A stretch of 64,000 nucleotides of DNA from UBA6022 sp049295575 (GTDB lineage: Bacteria > Patescibacteriota > Saccharimonadia > Saccharimonadales > Saccharimonadaceae): the NCBI GenBank assembly GCA_049295575.1, contig JBAQQX010000001.1, positions 62,001 through 126,000 on the forward strand. Direction: 5' to 3'. The translations under genes and the position numbers were made by a program. This document shows positions 43,701 through 51,256 of the stretch, one piece after another (the stretch's first letter is position 1; each line of letters opens with the position of its first letter). The notes below the pieces were generated by a model that saw only the letters and a program-made list of their open reading frames with translations, had not been told where the DNA came from and did no database searches.

Positions 43701-44683
43701 ATTGCCGTTGTGATATTAACCCCTGGCTCCATTGCATAAATAGTATTGTCAGGGCCGGTTAAGAGTGACGAGGAACGAATGCCTCGTTCTTGGAGTCCAA
43801 GGTAATTACCGTTGATATCAAAAGTAAGAATGTGGGTTGAGCACCATGGGCTCTGGGCGGCTACGTAAATAGTGTCTTGTTCATCAAGGGTAATACCGGC
43901 AACATTATCTAGTGATGGCTGCGTTGGACATGTGATGCCAGTGTTTCGTTGGCCGAATTTTCGTATAAATGTGCCAGTACTACTCAGTATTTGAATACGA
44001 TAATTCCCACTATCGGAAACGACAAGGTTATTATTCGAATCAATCGCTATGTCTCTTGGAGTTGCAAACTGACCGTCGGCACTGCCGGAAGTTGTTCCTC
44101 GGGTGGCAAGAAGTGTACCGGACGTATTATATTTGTATATTTTATGGGCACTCGGGTGGCTGACGTAAAAATTATTATCGTGATCAAAAATGATATATGC
44201 ACCGCTGTAATTAATGCCAGGTACTGTTCCTAAAGAATTACCATTATTGTCAAACTTCTGAAGATTTGAACTGCTATCAAACGCGTACAAAATATCGTTG
44301 TTGTCGACGGCAAGGCGACCATATTGGGCTGTTTGATGTGCGGCAAGGAGGGTGGTGTGTCGAATATCCTTAATGAAACTTCCGTCAGGGGCAAATTTTC
44401 TTATAAAACTATAATTACCGATAAATACAGGAGCAAATATATTACCCGCACTATCAAGTGCGTAGCTATTCGCAACGCCCGCGATGACCGAGCGGCTACC
44501 TATGCCGTTTGCCGATTCTTGGTCATACAGGGCAACGCTTGCGTTGGCTGAAGGTACTGGGACTTGAGCAAAAGTAGTCAGAATTAGGACAAAGGCTACT
44601 AGCCATAGTCCAGCTCTCCTGAGGTCGTAACTGTTAATATGAAACACCCCGGTTGAGTGTTTTGCCACCATATGTAAACTCAT
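40733..44683 (-). CDS. Giant surface protein: NHL repeats, FN3 domains, membrane anchor
   Basis: A 1316-residue exported protein: N-terminal membrane/signal segment (about 22-48, LRRAGLWLVAFVLILTTFAQ, then SANAS); a first block of NHL-type beta-propeller repeats (about 60-640, e.g. FATPRDIAIDSNNNLVVSDSGN, FDSAQGIAIDSNDNVYVADYWLN); an FN3 domain (about 640-730); a second NHL block; a second FN3; a Pro/Thr/Ser-rich linker; a third FN3; a membrane helix (NIVRNLIVACTALLAIAAFF) and a basic tail KKRRNK. It is a likely adhesin or scaffold held at the surface. AAGGAG lies 12 nt before the ATG. The pilin array begins 29 nt downstream. Confidence 0.87.
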   Translation of the reverse strand: MSLHMVAKHSTGVFHINSYDLRRAGLWLVAFVLILTTFAQVPVPSANASVALYDQESANGIGSRSVIAGVANSYALDSAGNIFAPVFIGNYSFIRKFAPDGSFIKDIRHTTLLAAHQTAQYGRLAVDNNDILYAFDSSSNLQKFDNNGNSLGTVPGINYSGAYIIFDHDNNFYVSHPSAHKIYKYNTSGTLLATRGTTSGSADGQFATPRDIAIDSNNNLVVSDSGNYRIQILSSTGTFIRKFGQRNTGITCPTQPSLDNVAGITLDEQDTIYVAAQSPWCSTHILTFDINGNYLGLQERGIRSSSLLTGPDNTIYAMEPGVNITTAISRYTTAGVKIGGTLVSDPSTLTKPTDVAQDSNGNYYVVDYQYGRVMKYDSNFNYLLSFGSKGTADGQFDSAQGIAIDSNDNVYVADYWLNRISKFTTNGVFVSKFGTSGSADGQFNRIRHISVRSDNTLAVLDGIISGRVQILDSNGTFLSKLTPPSQVESFALKSDDSITILSANDTLRTYDKNGVYQNNQVSSTLYDSASSTLFYTQTIFYDKFDNLHGLGRPGSDPNYAPMSVARINLTNPDLPKFKIILVRPSYEYYGPDMRMIFTDTNQLLLADRNANYVRVFNPSTILDAAGAPTGLTLDSTAPASASLSWTAPASAGPIIGYKIEYKPTNHGSWVTSPTVATTSTTLTGLLADTYDIRVSTLNEAGLSTPIQISDIAISGPYEFKQKIDTQDNGWIHGMTFDSNGKRYESDYYNDQINVYSADGTFERTIGSPGSSDGQMYSPKALAISNDNKLYVSDYGNDRILIFELDGTFVATFGQYGLGDGQISSVTAMEFDSNNNLYLVNSYESIQKLTKDGIFIERVATDSIAPTGIALDNDGNMYVANSSYDSDHGITKYNSSGVRTLHFGGEGEANGQTYDMYGLIVNPSGQIIVNDPYNNRLQLFNPDGSFATAYGRGYGYTGEYLTFDEPETIVQAANGDIYIPNGWSPYTQVLSYTGASMPPSNTAPSTPQNVVANTATPNELTIDWTAPISDGGSAITNYLLEYKKVSDPTWTSISVAAPATIHTISPLGADNYQIRITAVNSVGASTTTTLLSATVAPTAPLTPTPSTPITNTPVAAPSSPVVPGVATTPKTPTSPPSSNVQSQSEDSHDNGPSSQPQSVQAVEESNPGQVLITWQPPASGSPSSYVIEYRDASIPASDTTTPWRQILQTTSDQHSATIALPAGEYTVRVAALMPGDTVSRVILGTARVKVAKAITESDGTSFTPVSTESTDNIVRNLIVACTALLAIAAFFIILIIWKKRRNKAHATTVQLPPRHWS

Positions 44684-44827
44684 GTTTGTCTATCGCTCCT
44701 TGCGGGTTGTATGAAGACGGTCTGTGGTGGCGACAGTCTTATTTATTACACCTCTGTGTATGGCCATAAGCATAACAACAATACTCTATAATGTAAATAG
44801 AACAATAATGTTATTATAACAACTATA

Positions 44828-45736
44828 TTAAGCTGAAATATCGTGTACGATTTTACGCAGCTTAGTACGGAATAAGCCGATGTCAAAGCGTTTTGCTTTG
44901 CGGCGGAGTGTGCCCGGGAGCGATGCTCTTATCTCGGCAGTTTTAAGAGCGCTAGTTAGTGCTTCGGTATTTAATTCTTGGAATAGAACACCGGTTTCAT
45001 TATCTTGAACGATATCAGTAGAAGCATAAGGGCTGTAGGCGACAAGAAATGCGCCAGCAGCAAGTGCTTCAACTTGCGTCGTATCAAAATCGACTGCACG
45101 TAGCGATATATACCCTTTAGCACTAGTAAGCGCAGCACGAAGTGTAGCCTCGCTATCCGCAGGAGTAAGGATTCTTAGCCTAATACCAAGTTTTGATGCA
45201 CTGTCTATCGCAAGATTGATCTGGCTATCAGGTAATTGACTATCGATGACGACGTAATAATTATCTCGTTCTCGGGCGGGTTCGAACAGATTTATGTCAA
45301 TCGGCGGGTTCACAATAGTCGCTGGTCGATCGTAGTGCGCCTTGATGATCTGCTGGGCTTCTATTGAGGCGGCAATAAAGACGTCTATTGCTTGAGCTGC
45401 CTTGATATCTATATTTTGCAGAGCAGGCTCGATAGCTGTGCCATGGGTATAGTGAATGTGAAGCTGGCCGTCGCGTGTTTTTTCGATGTGCTTCGCCTTG
45501 CTGCCGTATGAAATGATGATATTAAATGATGATAGATCTAAGTCTTTAAACCAATTGATTTGCTGCTTTGGAAAAAGACGATGAATCGCCCTCGTAATTC
45601 TCGATTTAATAATTGGCGAGCGATATAGCGTGGCTTCCGGGAACGCTACGTGTAGTCCAGTAAGCACATGGCTGTCGCTGCTGGAAATTACCGATCGGTC
45701 ATAGACGACAACGATGCGGGGAGAGGTACTTGTCAT
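44828..45736 (-). CDS. GT-B glycosyltransferase (GT4-like, short)
   Basis: A 302-residue enzyme. It starts MTSTSPRIVVVYDRSVISSSD, has INWFKDLDLSSFNIIISYGSKAKHIE and a C-terminal donor-like half with YISLRAVDFDTTQVEALAAGAFLVAYSPYASTDIVQDNETGVLF; the usual E-F-G motif is D-F-D here, so it is a divergent member. The ATG at 45736 overlaps the preceding gene by four bases (ATGA); the in-frame codons further up lie within that gene. Third glycosyltransferase of the run. Confidence 0.8.
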   Translation of the reverse strand: MTSTSPRIVVVYDRSVISSSDSHVLTGLHVAFPEATLYRSPIIKSRITRAIHRLFPKQQINWFKDLDLSSFNIIISYGSKAKHIEKTRDGQLHIHYTHGTAIEPALQNIDIKAAQAIDVFIAASIEAQQIIKAHYDRPATIVNPPIDINLFEPARERDNYYVVIDSQLPDSQINLAIDSASKLGIRLRILTPADSEATLRAALTSAKGYISLRAVDFDTTQVEALAAGAFLVAYSPYASTDIVQDNETGVLFQELNTEALTSALKTAEIRASLPGTLRRKAKRFDIGLFRTKLRKIVHDISA

Positions 45737-46830
45737 GATTTTTTTGTCATTACTTTTTGGTAAAGAGTGTGAGTCTGCTCGGCCATGCGGCGCCATGAGT
45801 AGCTGGTCGCATGATTCTTGCCACGTGTAATGAAATCGGCACGCAGTGTCTGTGATTGTAGGAACAGATCGATAGCACGAGCCATGTCCTGGGGATTAGA
45901 CGGATCAAAATATTGGGCGGCATCACCGTATACTTCCGGCAGACAGCTCGCATTACTGCTTGCAACGGGAGCGCCTTCGACCATTGCCTCAAGCCCTGGG
46001 AGCCCGAAGCCCTCCATGAATGACGGGAAGACGTAGGTTTGGCAGTTCTGGTAGAGCCATGCAAGTGTCTGGTCGCTAATAAATCCGGTAAAGACAATAT
46101 TTTTGAAGTTATTGTCGCGCACCCAGTCAATATTTGTCTGTGCGGCTTTGTCGATTTTACCGGCTAGTACGAGCTGAAGGTCAGGATTCTTTTCAAGAAG
46201 TAGCTGATGGGCGGAAATGAGGTTCTTGATATTTTTATAATCAGGCTGACGTCCGACGTAAAGGATGAATTGTGTATCGATGAGAGATGGATATGGCTCC
46301 GATGGGGCGGGTAGCGCATCAGCAGCTTCGTAGGTGACGGTAACTCTCGACTCTTTTATGCCTGAAAATTGAAGATAGTCATCTTTCGTAAACTGTGACG
46401 GGGTGATGATGTGCGATGATGTTCGACTCACAATAAAGAAGACAGCCTGTGCTACGAACTGCTTGATGTGGAATATGAGCCAGTTTTTATCCTTATTGTA
46501 GGTGCGGAGAATGGTTAAGTCATGAACGGTTGTGATGTGTTTTTTGAAATACAGAAGCGGCTGGTTGAACATGCAAAAATGAACGAGATCAAAGCCACCT
46601 TTGTATAAAAAGATTAAGAAGCCGAGTTGTTCTGAGAATGATTGTGGCGGGTAATCAGCGACGACGACTCTGAAGTTTTTCGCTGTTGGCCCCCAGTAAT
46701 CTTTATCCTTTTTGAGAACGAGTATAGTGTAGGTGTTGGTCTGGTCGACTTTTTCAAGGTAGGTAATAAGTCGCTCAATGTAGCGACCAGTTGAGGAGTT
46801 GATGAAGCGGGCATCTATGGCAATATTCAC
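45733..46830 (-). CDS. GT4-family glycosyltransferase
   Basis: A 365-residue GT-B enzyme starting MNIAIDARFINSSTGRYIERL; ITTVHDLTILRTYNKDKNWLIFHIKQ; ILYVGRQPDYKNIKNL; FPSFMEGFGLPGLEAMVEGAPVASSNASCLPEVYG. It is the paralogue of the gene at 3826-4914, 41 kb away, matching over the whole length including the closing SYSWRRMAEQT. Four-base overlaps with both neighbours show tight coupling. Confidence 0.93.
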   Translation of the reverse strand: MNIAIDARFINSSTGRYIERLITYLEKVDQTNTYTILVLKKDKDYWGPTAKNFRVVVADYPPQSFSEQLGFLIFLYKGGFDLVHFCMFNQPLLYFKKHITTVHDLTILRTYNKDKNWLIFHIKQFVAQAVFFIVSRTSSHIITPSQFTKDDYLQFSGIKESRVTVTYEAADALPAPSEPYPSLIDTQFILYVGRQPDYKNIKNLISAHQLLLEKNPDLQLVLAGKIDKAAQTNIDWVRDNNFKNIVFTGFISDQTLAWLYQNCQTYVFPSFMEGFGLPGLEAMVEGAPVASSNASCLPEVYGDAAQYFDPSNPQDMARAIDLFLQSQTLRADFITRGKNHATSYSWRRMAEQTHTLYQKVMTKKS

Positions 46831-47963
46831 GATCGAGACTCCTCGGTGATCCCATTAACGTATGTAGCCATAGCAGTGCTAAACTGCTTCGTCGAGAATG
46901 TGTCGGCACTCTTTGAGATTACTTTTGGATTGAAGGTGAGAGTAGAGTGTCGTTTTAGGGCTTCGATGAGACTCTCTGTTGTCTGCTCTTCGAAGAATAG
47001 GCCGTTGCTGCCGTCATGAATATAATCAAGCGCTCCGCCAGCTTTGTAGGCGATAACAGGCAGGCCAGCTGATAGAGCTTCGATTGGTGCAATACCGAAG
47101 TCTTCTTCGGCGGGGAAAATAAACGCATCGGCTTCAAGAATGTGCCGTGCTAGATCCTCGTCGCTTACACGGCCAGTGAACGTGACCGTTGGTCCGGCAA
47201 GGGCCTTGAGGGCAGGCGTTTCGGGTCCTGAGCCAAGTACGGTCAGTGACAATCCTAGTTCGTTACAGGCAGCAATAACAAGATCGAGTCGTTTATAAGG
47301 AACGTGTCGCCCCCAGACAATATAGCGGGGAGCTTCTGTAGTTAGCCTATCTCGTTTAGTAGCGAGTACTGAGAACCTATCGGTGTTAACAGGCGGGAAG
47401 ATGACCGTGCTATTGCGGTCGTAATACTGTTTAATCTGGTTTTTCGTATGTGTTGAGTTGGCAATAAAGTGGTCGACGTGTTGAGCTGCTGCGTAATCAT
47501 TTCGTCGCAGCGGTTTTACGAGTAGGCGAAGACCGAGGCGAACAAGCCAATATGGTCGCATGCTTGGGTTTTTGAGGTACTCCTCATACTTAGACCAGTA
47601 AAAATGCGTAGGAATGTGGCAATAGCAAATGTGCGTCGTAGTGCTCGCAGTCTTGACGAACTTTGCTTCACCGTTGCCAGAGCTGCTAATGACGATATCG
47701 TATTCTTTGAGGTCGATTCCTTTAAACCACCACTGGCGAAGCAGTGGTAAGAAGCGGCGGAGTTTAGCGAATGGCCAGTATTGTAGATAGCCGGTTACGA
47801 CGACGTTATCTAGTTTTTTGCGCCATTCAGGTGAACAATAGGAAGTATAGATTGGGGCCTTGGGGTAGAGTAGGTGGAGCTGCTCTACGACATGCTCGGC
47901 CCCGCCACCGTAAAGCCAGTCGTGAACAATTGCAATCTTTGGGGACTTAACTACTTTTGGCAC
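46827..47963 (-). CDS. GT4-family glycosyltransferase
   Basis: A 378-residue GT-B enzyme: KIAIVHDWLYGGGAEHVVEQL, CYCHIPTHFYW, HFIANSTHTKNQIKQYY, PPVNTDRF, YIVWGRHVPYKRLDLVIAA, FPAEEDFGIAPIEALSAGLPVIAYKAGGALDYI. This is the WbaZ/mannosyltransferase-like group often found in first steps after the sugar-phosphate transferase. Its start overlaps the stop of the next gene upstream by one base (TAATG). Confidence 0.92.
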   Translation of the reverse strand: MPKVVKSPKIAIVHDWLYGGGAEHVVEQLHLLYPKAPIYTSYCSPEWRKKLDNVVVTGYLQYWPFAKLRRFLPLLRQWWFKGIDLKEYDIVISSSGNGEAKFVKTASTTTHICYCHIPTHFYWSKYEEYLKNPSMRPYWLVRLGLRLLVKPLRRNDYAAAQHVDHFIANSTHTKNQIKQYYDRNSTVIFPPVNTDRFSVLATKRDRLTTEAPRYIVWGRHVPYKRLDLVIAACNELGLSLTVLGSGPETPALKALAGPTVTFTGRVSDEDLARHILEADAFIFPAEEDFGIAPIEALSAGLPVIAYKAGGALDYIHDGSNGLFFEEQTTESLIEALKRHSTLTFNPKVISKSADTFSTKQFSTAMATYVNGITEESRS

Positions 47964-49384
47964 TATTTAGCACCTCGCTGCATAAGGACAGAGTAGGCTG
48001 TTTTTAGAATGATTTGGATATCAAGCAGGAGTGTCCAGTTTTGAACGTAGTAGATATCAAGAGCGCGGCGATCTTCGAAACTAATGTTACGGCGCCCAGA
48101 CACTTGAGCTAGTCCTGTCAGGCCTGATTTAACACTTAGGATAAGGCTCTTGTTTGGATACTGACTTAGTTCTGACGGTACGAGTGCACGCGGTCCTACG
48201 AGGCTGATATCGCCCCGAAGAACGTTAAATAGTTGGGGTAACTCATCAAGGCTCGTGCTTCGCAGGAAACGACCAAACGCAGTTACGCGCGGATCTTTAT
48301 CAAGCTGGTCGCCATTGGCTCGGTATACTTCTGATAATTCAGGCTTGCCCATTTTAGCAAACGCGTCCTCAGGACTCATTCCCGAGAATTCTTGCTTCAT
48401 CGTGCGAAACTTATAAATATAAACAGGCTGGTTGAAACGCGATAGGCGTTTTTGCTTGAAAAATATTGGTGCGCGCGGCTCGGCAAGTTTAGCGATTAGC
48501 GCAATGATAATCATGAACGGTGAGGTGACTAGAAGAATCAGCAGACCCATAGAAAGATCAAGGAGGCGTTTCGTGACGCGGCCATGGCCGATAAGAGGCG
48601 TTGTCGTGACGTTGATGACAGGCAGAGTACTGAGAATTTCAATCGTGTTACGAGAGCTTGATAAGGCCTGATGTTCACTGACGTACTTGTAGGCGGCGTG
48701 GTGGTCGACGGCCGCTTTGTATACCTCATCCTGACGAGCGCCGTCGGTCTGAATAATGACATCCGGAGAGGCGTCTTTTAATAATGCCTGTGTTAGAGAA
48801 GTGAATTTTTTCGTTGCAAGAGCTGGTGTGATGTATTGGTTATTAGCTACGACACCAGTAATGACATAGCCCGAGCGTGGATTGCCAGCAATATACTCGG
48901 ACAAGCTAAGTGTGGCGGGACTATTGCCGATAATAACGAGCTTTAACGCACCACGGCCATGGTCAAGAAGCATAAGACGAATATGTTTTACGATAGTTCG
49001 AATCGAAGCAAGTAATATAAAGCTAATACCAAAAGCATAGACGGCGACAAGTTTAGCCGGGAAGATTGGTGTCGAGGCAAAGAAGCTGACGGCAATCATA
49101 ATAAGGATGCCGAAGGTAGCGGCAATAATGAGACGACCGAATTCTTTTGGCCGGTATTCATAGACGTCTCGCGAGTACAGACCGAGGATATAGAGTAGGA
49201 TAATCCAAAGTGGCAGGAGTGCTGCGATAGTTGTAATGAATTCAATAGAGGTAATCGCCGCCGGAAGGGGGCGTGAGTCGATTGAAACACGCAGAATGTA
49301 TGCTGCGGTGAATGATAGGAGCAGGGCAAGGATATCACCGAATGCCAAGCACAGCCTGTAGATGAACGGTCCGTTATTTCTCAT
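47963..49384 (-). CDS. Undecaprenyl-phosphate sugar phosphotransferase
   Basis: A 473-residue polyprenyl glycosylphosphotransferase (WbaP/WcaJ-like), which starts glycan assembly by moving a sugar-1-phosphate to undecaprenyl phosphate. Four to five N-terminal membrane helices (about 10-125), a CoA-binding-like Rossmann middle (KLVIIGNSPATLSLSEYI), a further hydrophobic helix (LLDLSMGLLILLVTSPFMII) and the catalytic domain with FFKQKRLSRFNQPVYIYKFRTM, DELPQLFNVLRGDISLVGPRALVPSE and GLTGLAQVSGR. It heads the minus-strand run of three glycosyltransferases. Confidence 0.94.
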   Translation of the reverse strand: MRNNGPFIYRLCLAFGDILALLLSFTAAYILRVSIDSRPLPAAITSIEFITTIAALLPLWIILLYILGLYSRDVYEYRPKEFGRLIIAATFGILIMIAVSFFASTPIFPAKLVAVYAFGISFILLASIRTIVKHIRLMLLDHGRGALKLVIIGNSPATLSLSEYIAGNPRSGYVITGVVANNQYITPALATKKFTSLTQALLKDASPDVIIQTDGARQDEVYKAAVDHHAAYKYVSEHQALSSSRNTIEILSTLPVINVTTTPLIGHGRVTKRLLDLSMGLLILLVTSPFMIIIALIAKLAEPRAPIFFKQKRLSRFNQPVYIYKFRTMKQEFSGMSPEDAFAKMGKPELSEVYRANGDQLDKDPRVTAFGRFLRSTSLDELPQLFNVLRGDISLVGPRALVPSELSQYPNKSLILSVKSGLTGLAQVSGRRNISFEDRRALDIYYVQNWTLLLDIQIILKTAYSVLMQRGAK

Positions 49385-49480
49385 GGGGGTGCGCTACGAT
49401 ATAAGTCATTACTTTAATGAATGTGTCTATTATAGCCTAGTCTCAACTCAAGGGAAATATAGTGGTCGACGTTGCTGCTG

Positions 49481-49486
49481 TATACT
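49481..49486 (+). promoter_or_regulatory. -10 element of the ligase-like gene (TATACT)
   Basis: TATACT 8 nt before the ATG at 49495. Confidence 0.5.
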
Positions 49487-49494
49487 AATAAGCA

Positions 49495-50817
49495 ATGAAG
49501 TATGCACGACTCCCTACTGTCTATCTCGGCCTGTTGCTGTTTATATTTGGTTTTATCGTGCTACATGCGCCGTTTACGGTGATAATGACTACGCTATTGC
49601 CAGCTTCGAGCGAGCTCGCGAAGTCCTGGAAGGAGCTGTTAATGGTGGTGGCCGGAGTTGTCGCTGTCGTTTTACTTATAAAGCACCGTGCCTGGCCGTC
49701 GCTGATGCGAGATAAGCTTTTTTGGGTGATCATAGGCTATGCTACCCTTCACATTATGACGACGTTGCTGCTCCCTCAGCCGCTCACAGCAACGCTTGCA
49801 GGCCTAGCGATCGATCTGCGCTATATAACATTCTTTACATTGGTATATATAGCGGTATTACTCTATCCTGTCATTCGTCCGCTATTTGTTCGAGTTGGGG
49901 CGATTGGTGCAGCGATTGTCGCTGGATTTGCGACATTGCAGCTATTCTTGCCAAAAGATATTCTGACCCATATCGGCTACGGTAAGGATACAATTGCGCC
50001 CTATATGACGGTTGATCGAAATCATGATTATATTCGCGTTAATAGCACGATGAGGGGTCCAAATCCACTTGGGGCATATGTCGCTATGGTATTAGCTCTT
50101 GCGTTAAGCTTTGTGGCGTTACATTACAGACGGCTAGCGAGCCGAATAAGTCACGTAGCGATGGGTGTTTTCGTGCTCTGTCTCTTGATTGCTCTCTGGA
50201 TTAGCTATTCCAGGAGCGCACTACTGGCTGCTGGGTTCGCTGTGATTGCGATTGTCCTATACATCTGGGGGAGAAAATTGAAACCTGTGTGGTGGATTGT
50301 CGGTGGCTGTCTGATGATCGCCGTGGCTGTCGGTGCGGTGACGATTGGGAAGGATAATAGCTTTATCTCGAATGTTGTCCTGCACGAGAATCCTGGCGAG
50401 GGTAATGACAGTGGGTCGAATGATGGACATGTTGAGTCCCTGCAGCACGGAGTGCAGGCGATGATATCTCAGCCATTCGGTGCCGGTGTCGGCAGTACCG
50501 GCACAGCGTCTTATCACGGTGATACGCCAATTATTATTGAAAACCAGTACTTATTTATTGCGCACGAGATTGGCTGGCTGGGAATTGTTTTATTCCTCGC
50601 TATCTTTATCGAAATTATGCGACGATTGTGGCTCCGAAGGAGTGATTGGCTGGCACTTGGCGTATTTGCAAGTGGTATTGGCCTAGGTCTTATTGGTATT
50701 CTTCAGCCTGTATGGGTTGATGATACGGTAAGTCTTGTCTGGTGGGGACTTGCAGCTATCGCTATTGCATCAAAGGAGGTGTATGTCAGATCTACGACCA
50801 AGCAAAAAGCAACGTGA
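49495..50817 (+). CDS. O-antigen ligase/polymerase-like membrane protein (Wzy/WaaL)
   Basis: A 440-residue protein with ten or more membrane helices. The large outer loop holds MRGPNPLGAYVAMVLALALSF, ALWISYSRSALLA (the S-x-S-R-x-x-x family motif) and EIGWLGIVLFLAIF, which mark the Wzy_C ligase/polymerase family. It would polymerise or attach the surface glycan made by the divergently transcribed genes on its left. Its last 35 nt overlap the next gene. Confidence 0.88.
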   Translation: MKYARLPTVYLGLLLFIFGFIVLHAPFTVIMTTLLPASSELAKSWKELLMVVAGVVAVVLLIKHRAWPSLMRDKLFWVIIGYATLHIMTTLLLPQPLTATLAGLAIDLRYITFFTLVYIAVLLYPVIRPLFVRVGAIGAAIVAGFATLQLFLPKDILTHIGYGKDTIAPYMTVDRNHDYIRVNSTMRGPNPLGAYVAMVLALALSFVALHYRRLASRISHVAMGVFVLCLLIALWISYSRSALLAAGFAVIAIVLYIWGRKLKPVWWIVGGCLMIAVAVGAVTIGKDNSFISNVVLHENPGEGNDSGSNDGHVESLQHGVQAMISQPFGAGVGSTGTASYHGDTPIIIENQYLFIAHEIGWLGIVLFLAIFIEIMRRLWLRRSDWLALGVFASGIGLGLIGILQPVWVDDTVSLVWWGLAAIAIASKEVYVRSTTKQKAT

Positions 50818-51160
50818 GCTGCTGAATTTCATCGACGGGTTTATTAAGGGTAATGGCTACGGCCCTAGCTACCGCGAGGTGATGCGAGCGCTTGATTATA
50901 AGTCAGTCTCCACGGTCGCGACACATATCGATGGCCTGATTGGTCGTGGCTTTTTGCGTAAAAAAGATCATTCGGCACGTTCACTTGAGGTTGTCATGCA
51001 GGATGTTGCGCCAGTATCGAGTATCCAAAAGGAATCTAGTCACATTAAGTGGCTTAGTGCTGAGATTGAGAAACGCGAAGCGATCGATGATGATAAAACC
51101 CGACAAGAAATTGTTATTCTAAAACACGCCCGCGATATACTTGACCAACCACGGGGCTAG
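50783..51160 (+). CDS. LexA-type DNA-binding protein without protease domain
   Basis: A 125-residue protein with a LexA N-terminal winged helix (about 6-70): KKQRELLNFIDGFIKGNGYGPSYREVMRALDYKSVSTVATHIDGLIGRGFLRKK, where Y-x-P-S-x-R-E-[IV] and the S-V-S-T-V recognition helix are typical. The S24 self-cleavage domain is missing; the rest is a charged, probably coiled helix. Start at 50783 behind AAAGGAGGT, inside the 3' end of the preceding gene. Possibly a SOS-independent repressor; targets unknown. Confidence 0.85.
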   Translation: MSDLRPSKKQRELLNFIDGFIKGNGYGPSYREVMRALDYKSVSTVATHIDGLIGRGFLRKKDHSARSLEVVMQDVAPVSSIQKESSHIKWLSAEIEKREAIDDDKTRQEIVILKHARDILDQPRG

Positions 51161-51164
51161 CGGG

Positions 51165-51170
51165 TATAAT
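51165..51170 (+). promoter_or_regulatory. -10 element of tRNA-Asn (TATAAT)
   Basis: Perfect TATAAT 11 nt before the tRNA, in the right place for a short 5' leader. Confidence 0.65.
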
Positions 51171-51181
51171 AACCTTTGTAT

Positions 51182-51256
51182 TCCGACGTAGCTCAATGGT
51201 GGAGCAAGAAGCTGTTAACTTCGAGGTTGCTGGTTCGAGTCCAGCCGTCGGAGCCA
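51182..51256 (+). tRNA. tRNA-Asn (anticodon GTT), CCA encoded
   Basis: Folds as a full cloverleaf: acceptor TCCGACG/CGTCGGA, D-stem GCTC/GAGC, anticodon loop CTGTTAA (GTT), T-arm GCTGG-TTCGAGT-CCAGC, discriminator G and CCA. The anticodon stem has one A-G mismatch at its top. Its 3' half lies antisense to the end of the serine recombinase gene, marking it as the probable integration site of the element to its right. Confidence 0.95.
51215..51256. other. Probable attachment site in the 3' half of tRNA-Asn
   Basis: Here the tRNA and the recombinase coding sequence overlap in opposite directions; the last 13 residues of the recombinase (WLRRLDSNQQPRS) are read from the antisense of the tRNA. 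This fits insertion of an element that restores the tRNA 3' end. No second copy of this stretch is seen in the window, so the other end should lie beyond base 64000. Confidence 0.5.

Noticed and set aside
40733..44683. Start of the NHL/FN3 protein at the second ATG (residue 5)
   Set aside because: An AAGGAG site is better placed for the first ATG; the difference is only four residues and does not change the signal segment.
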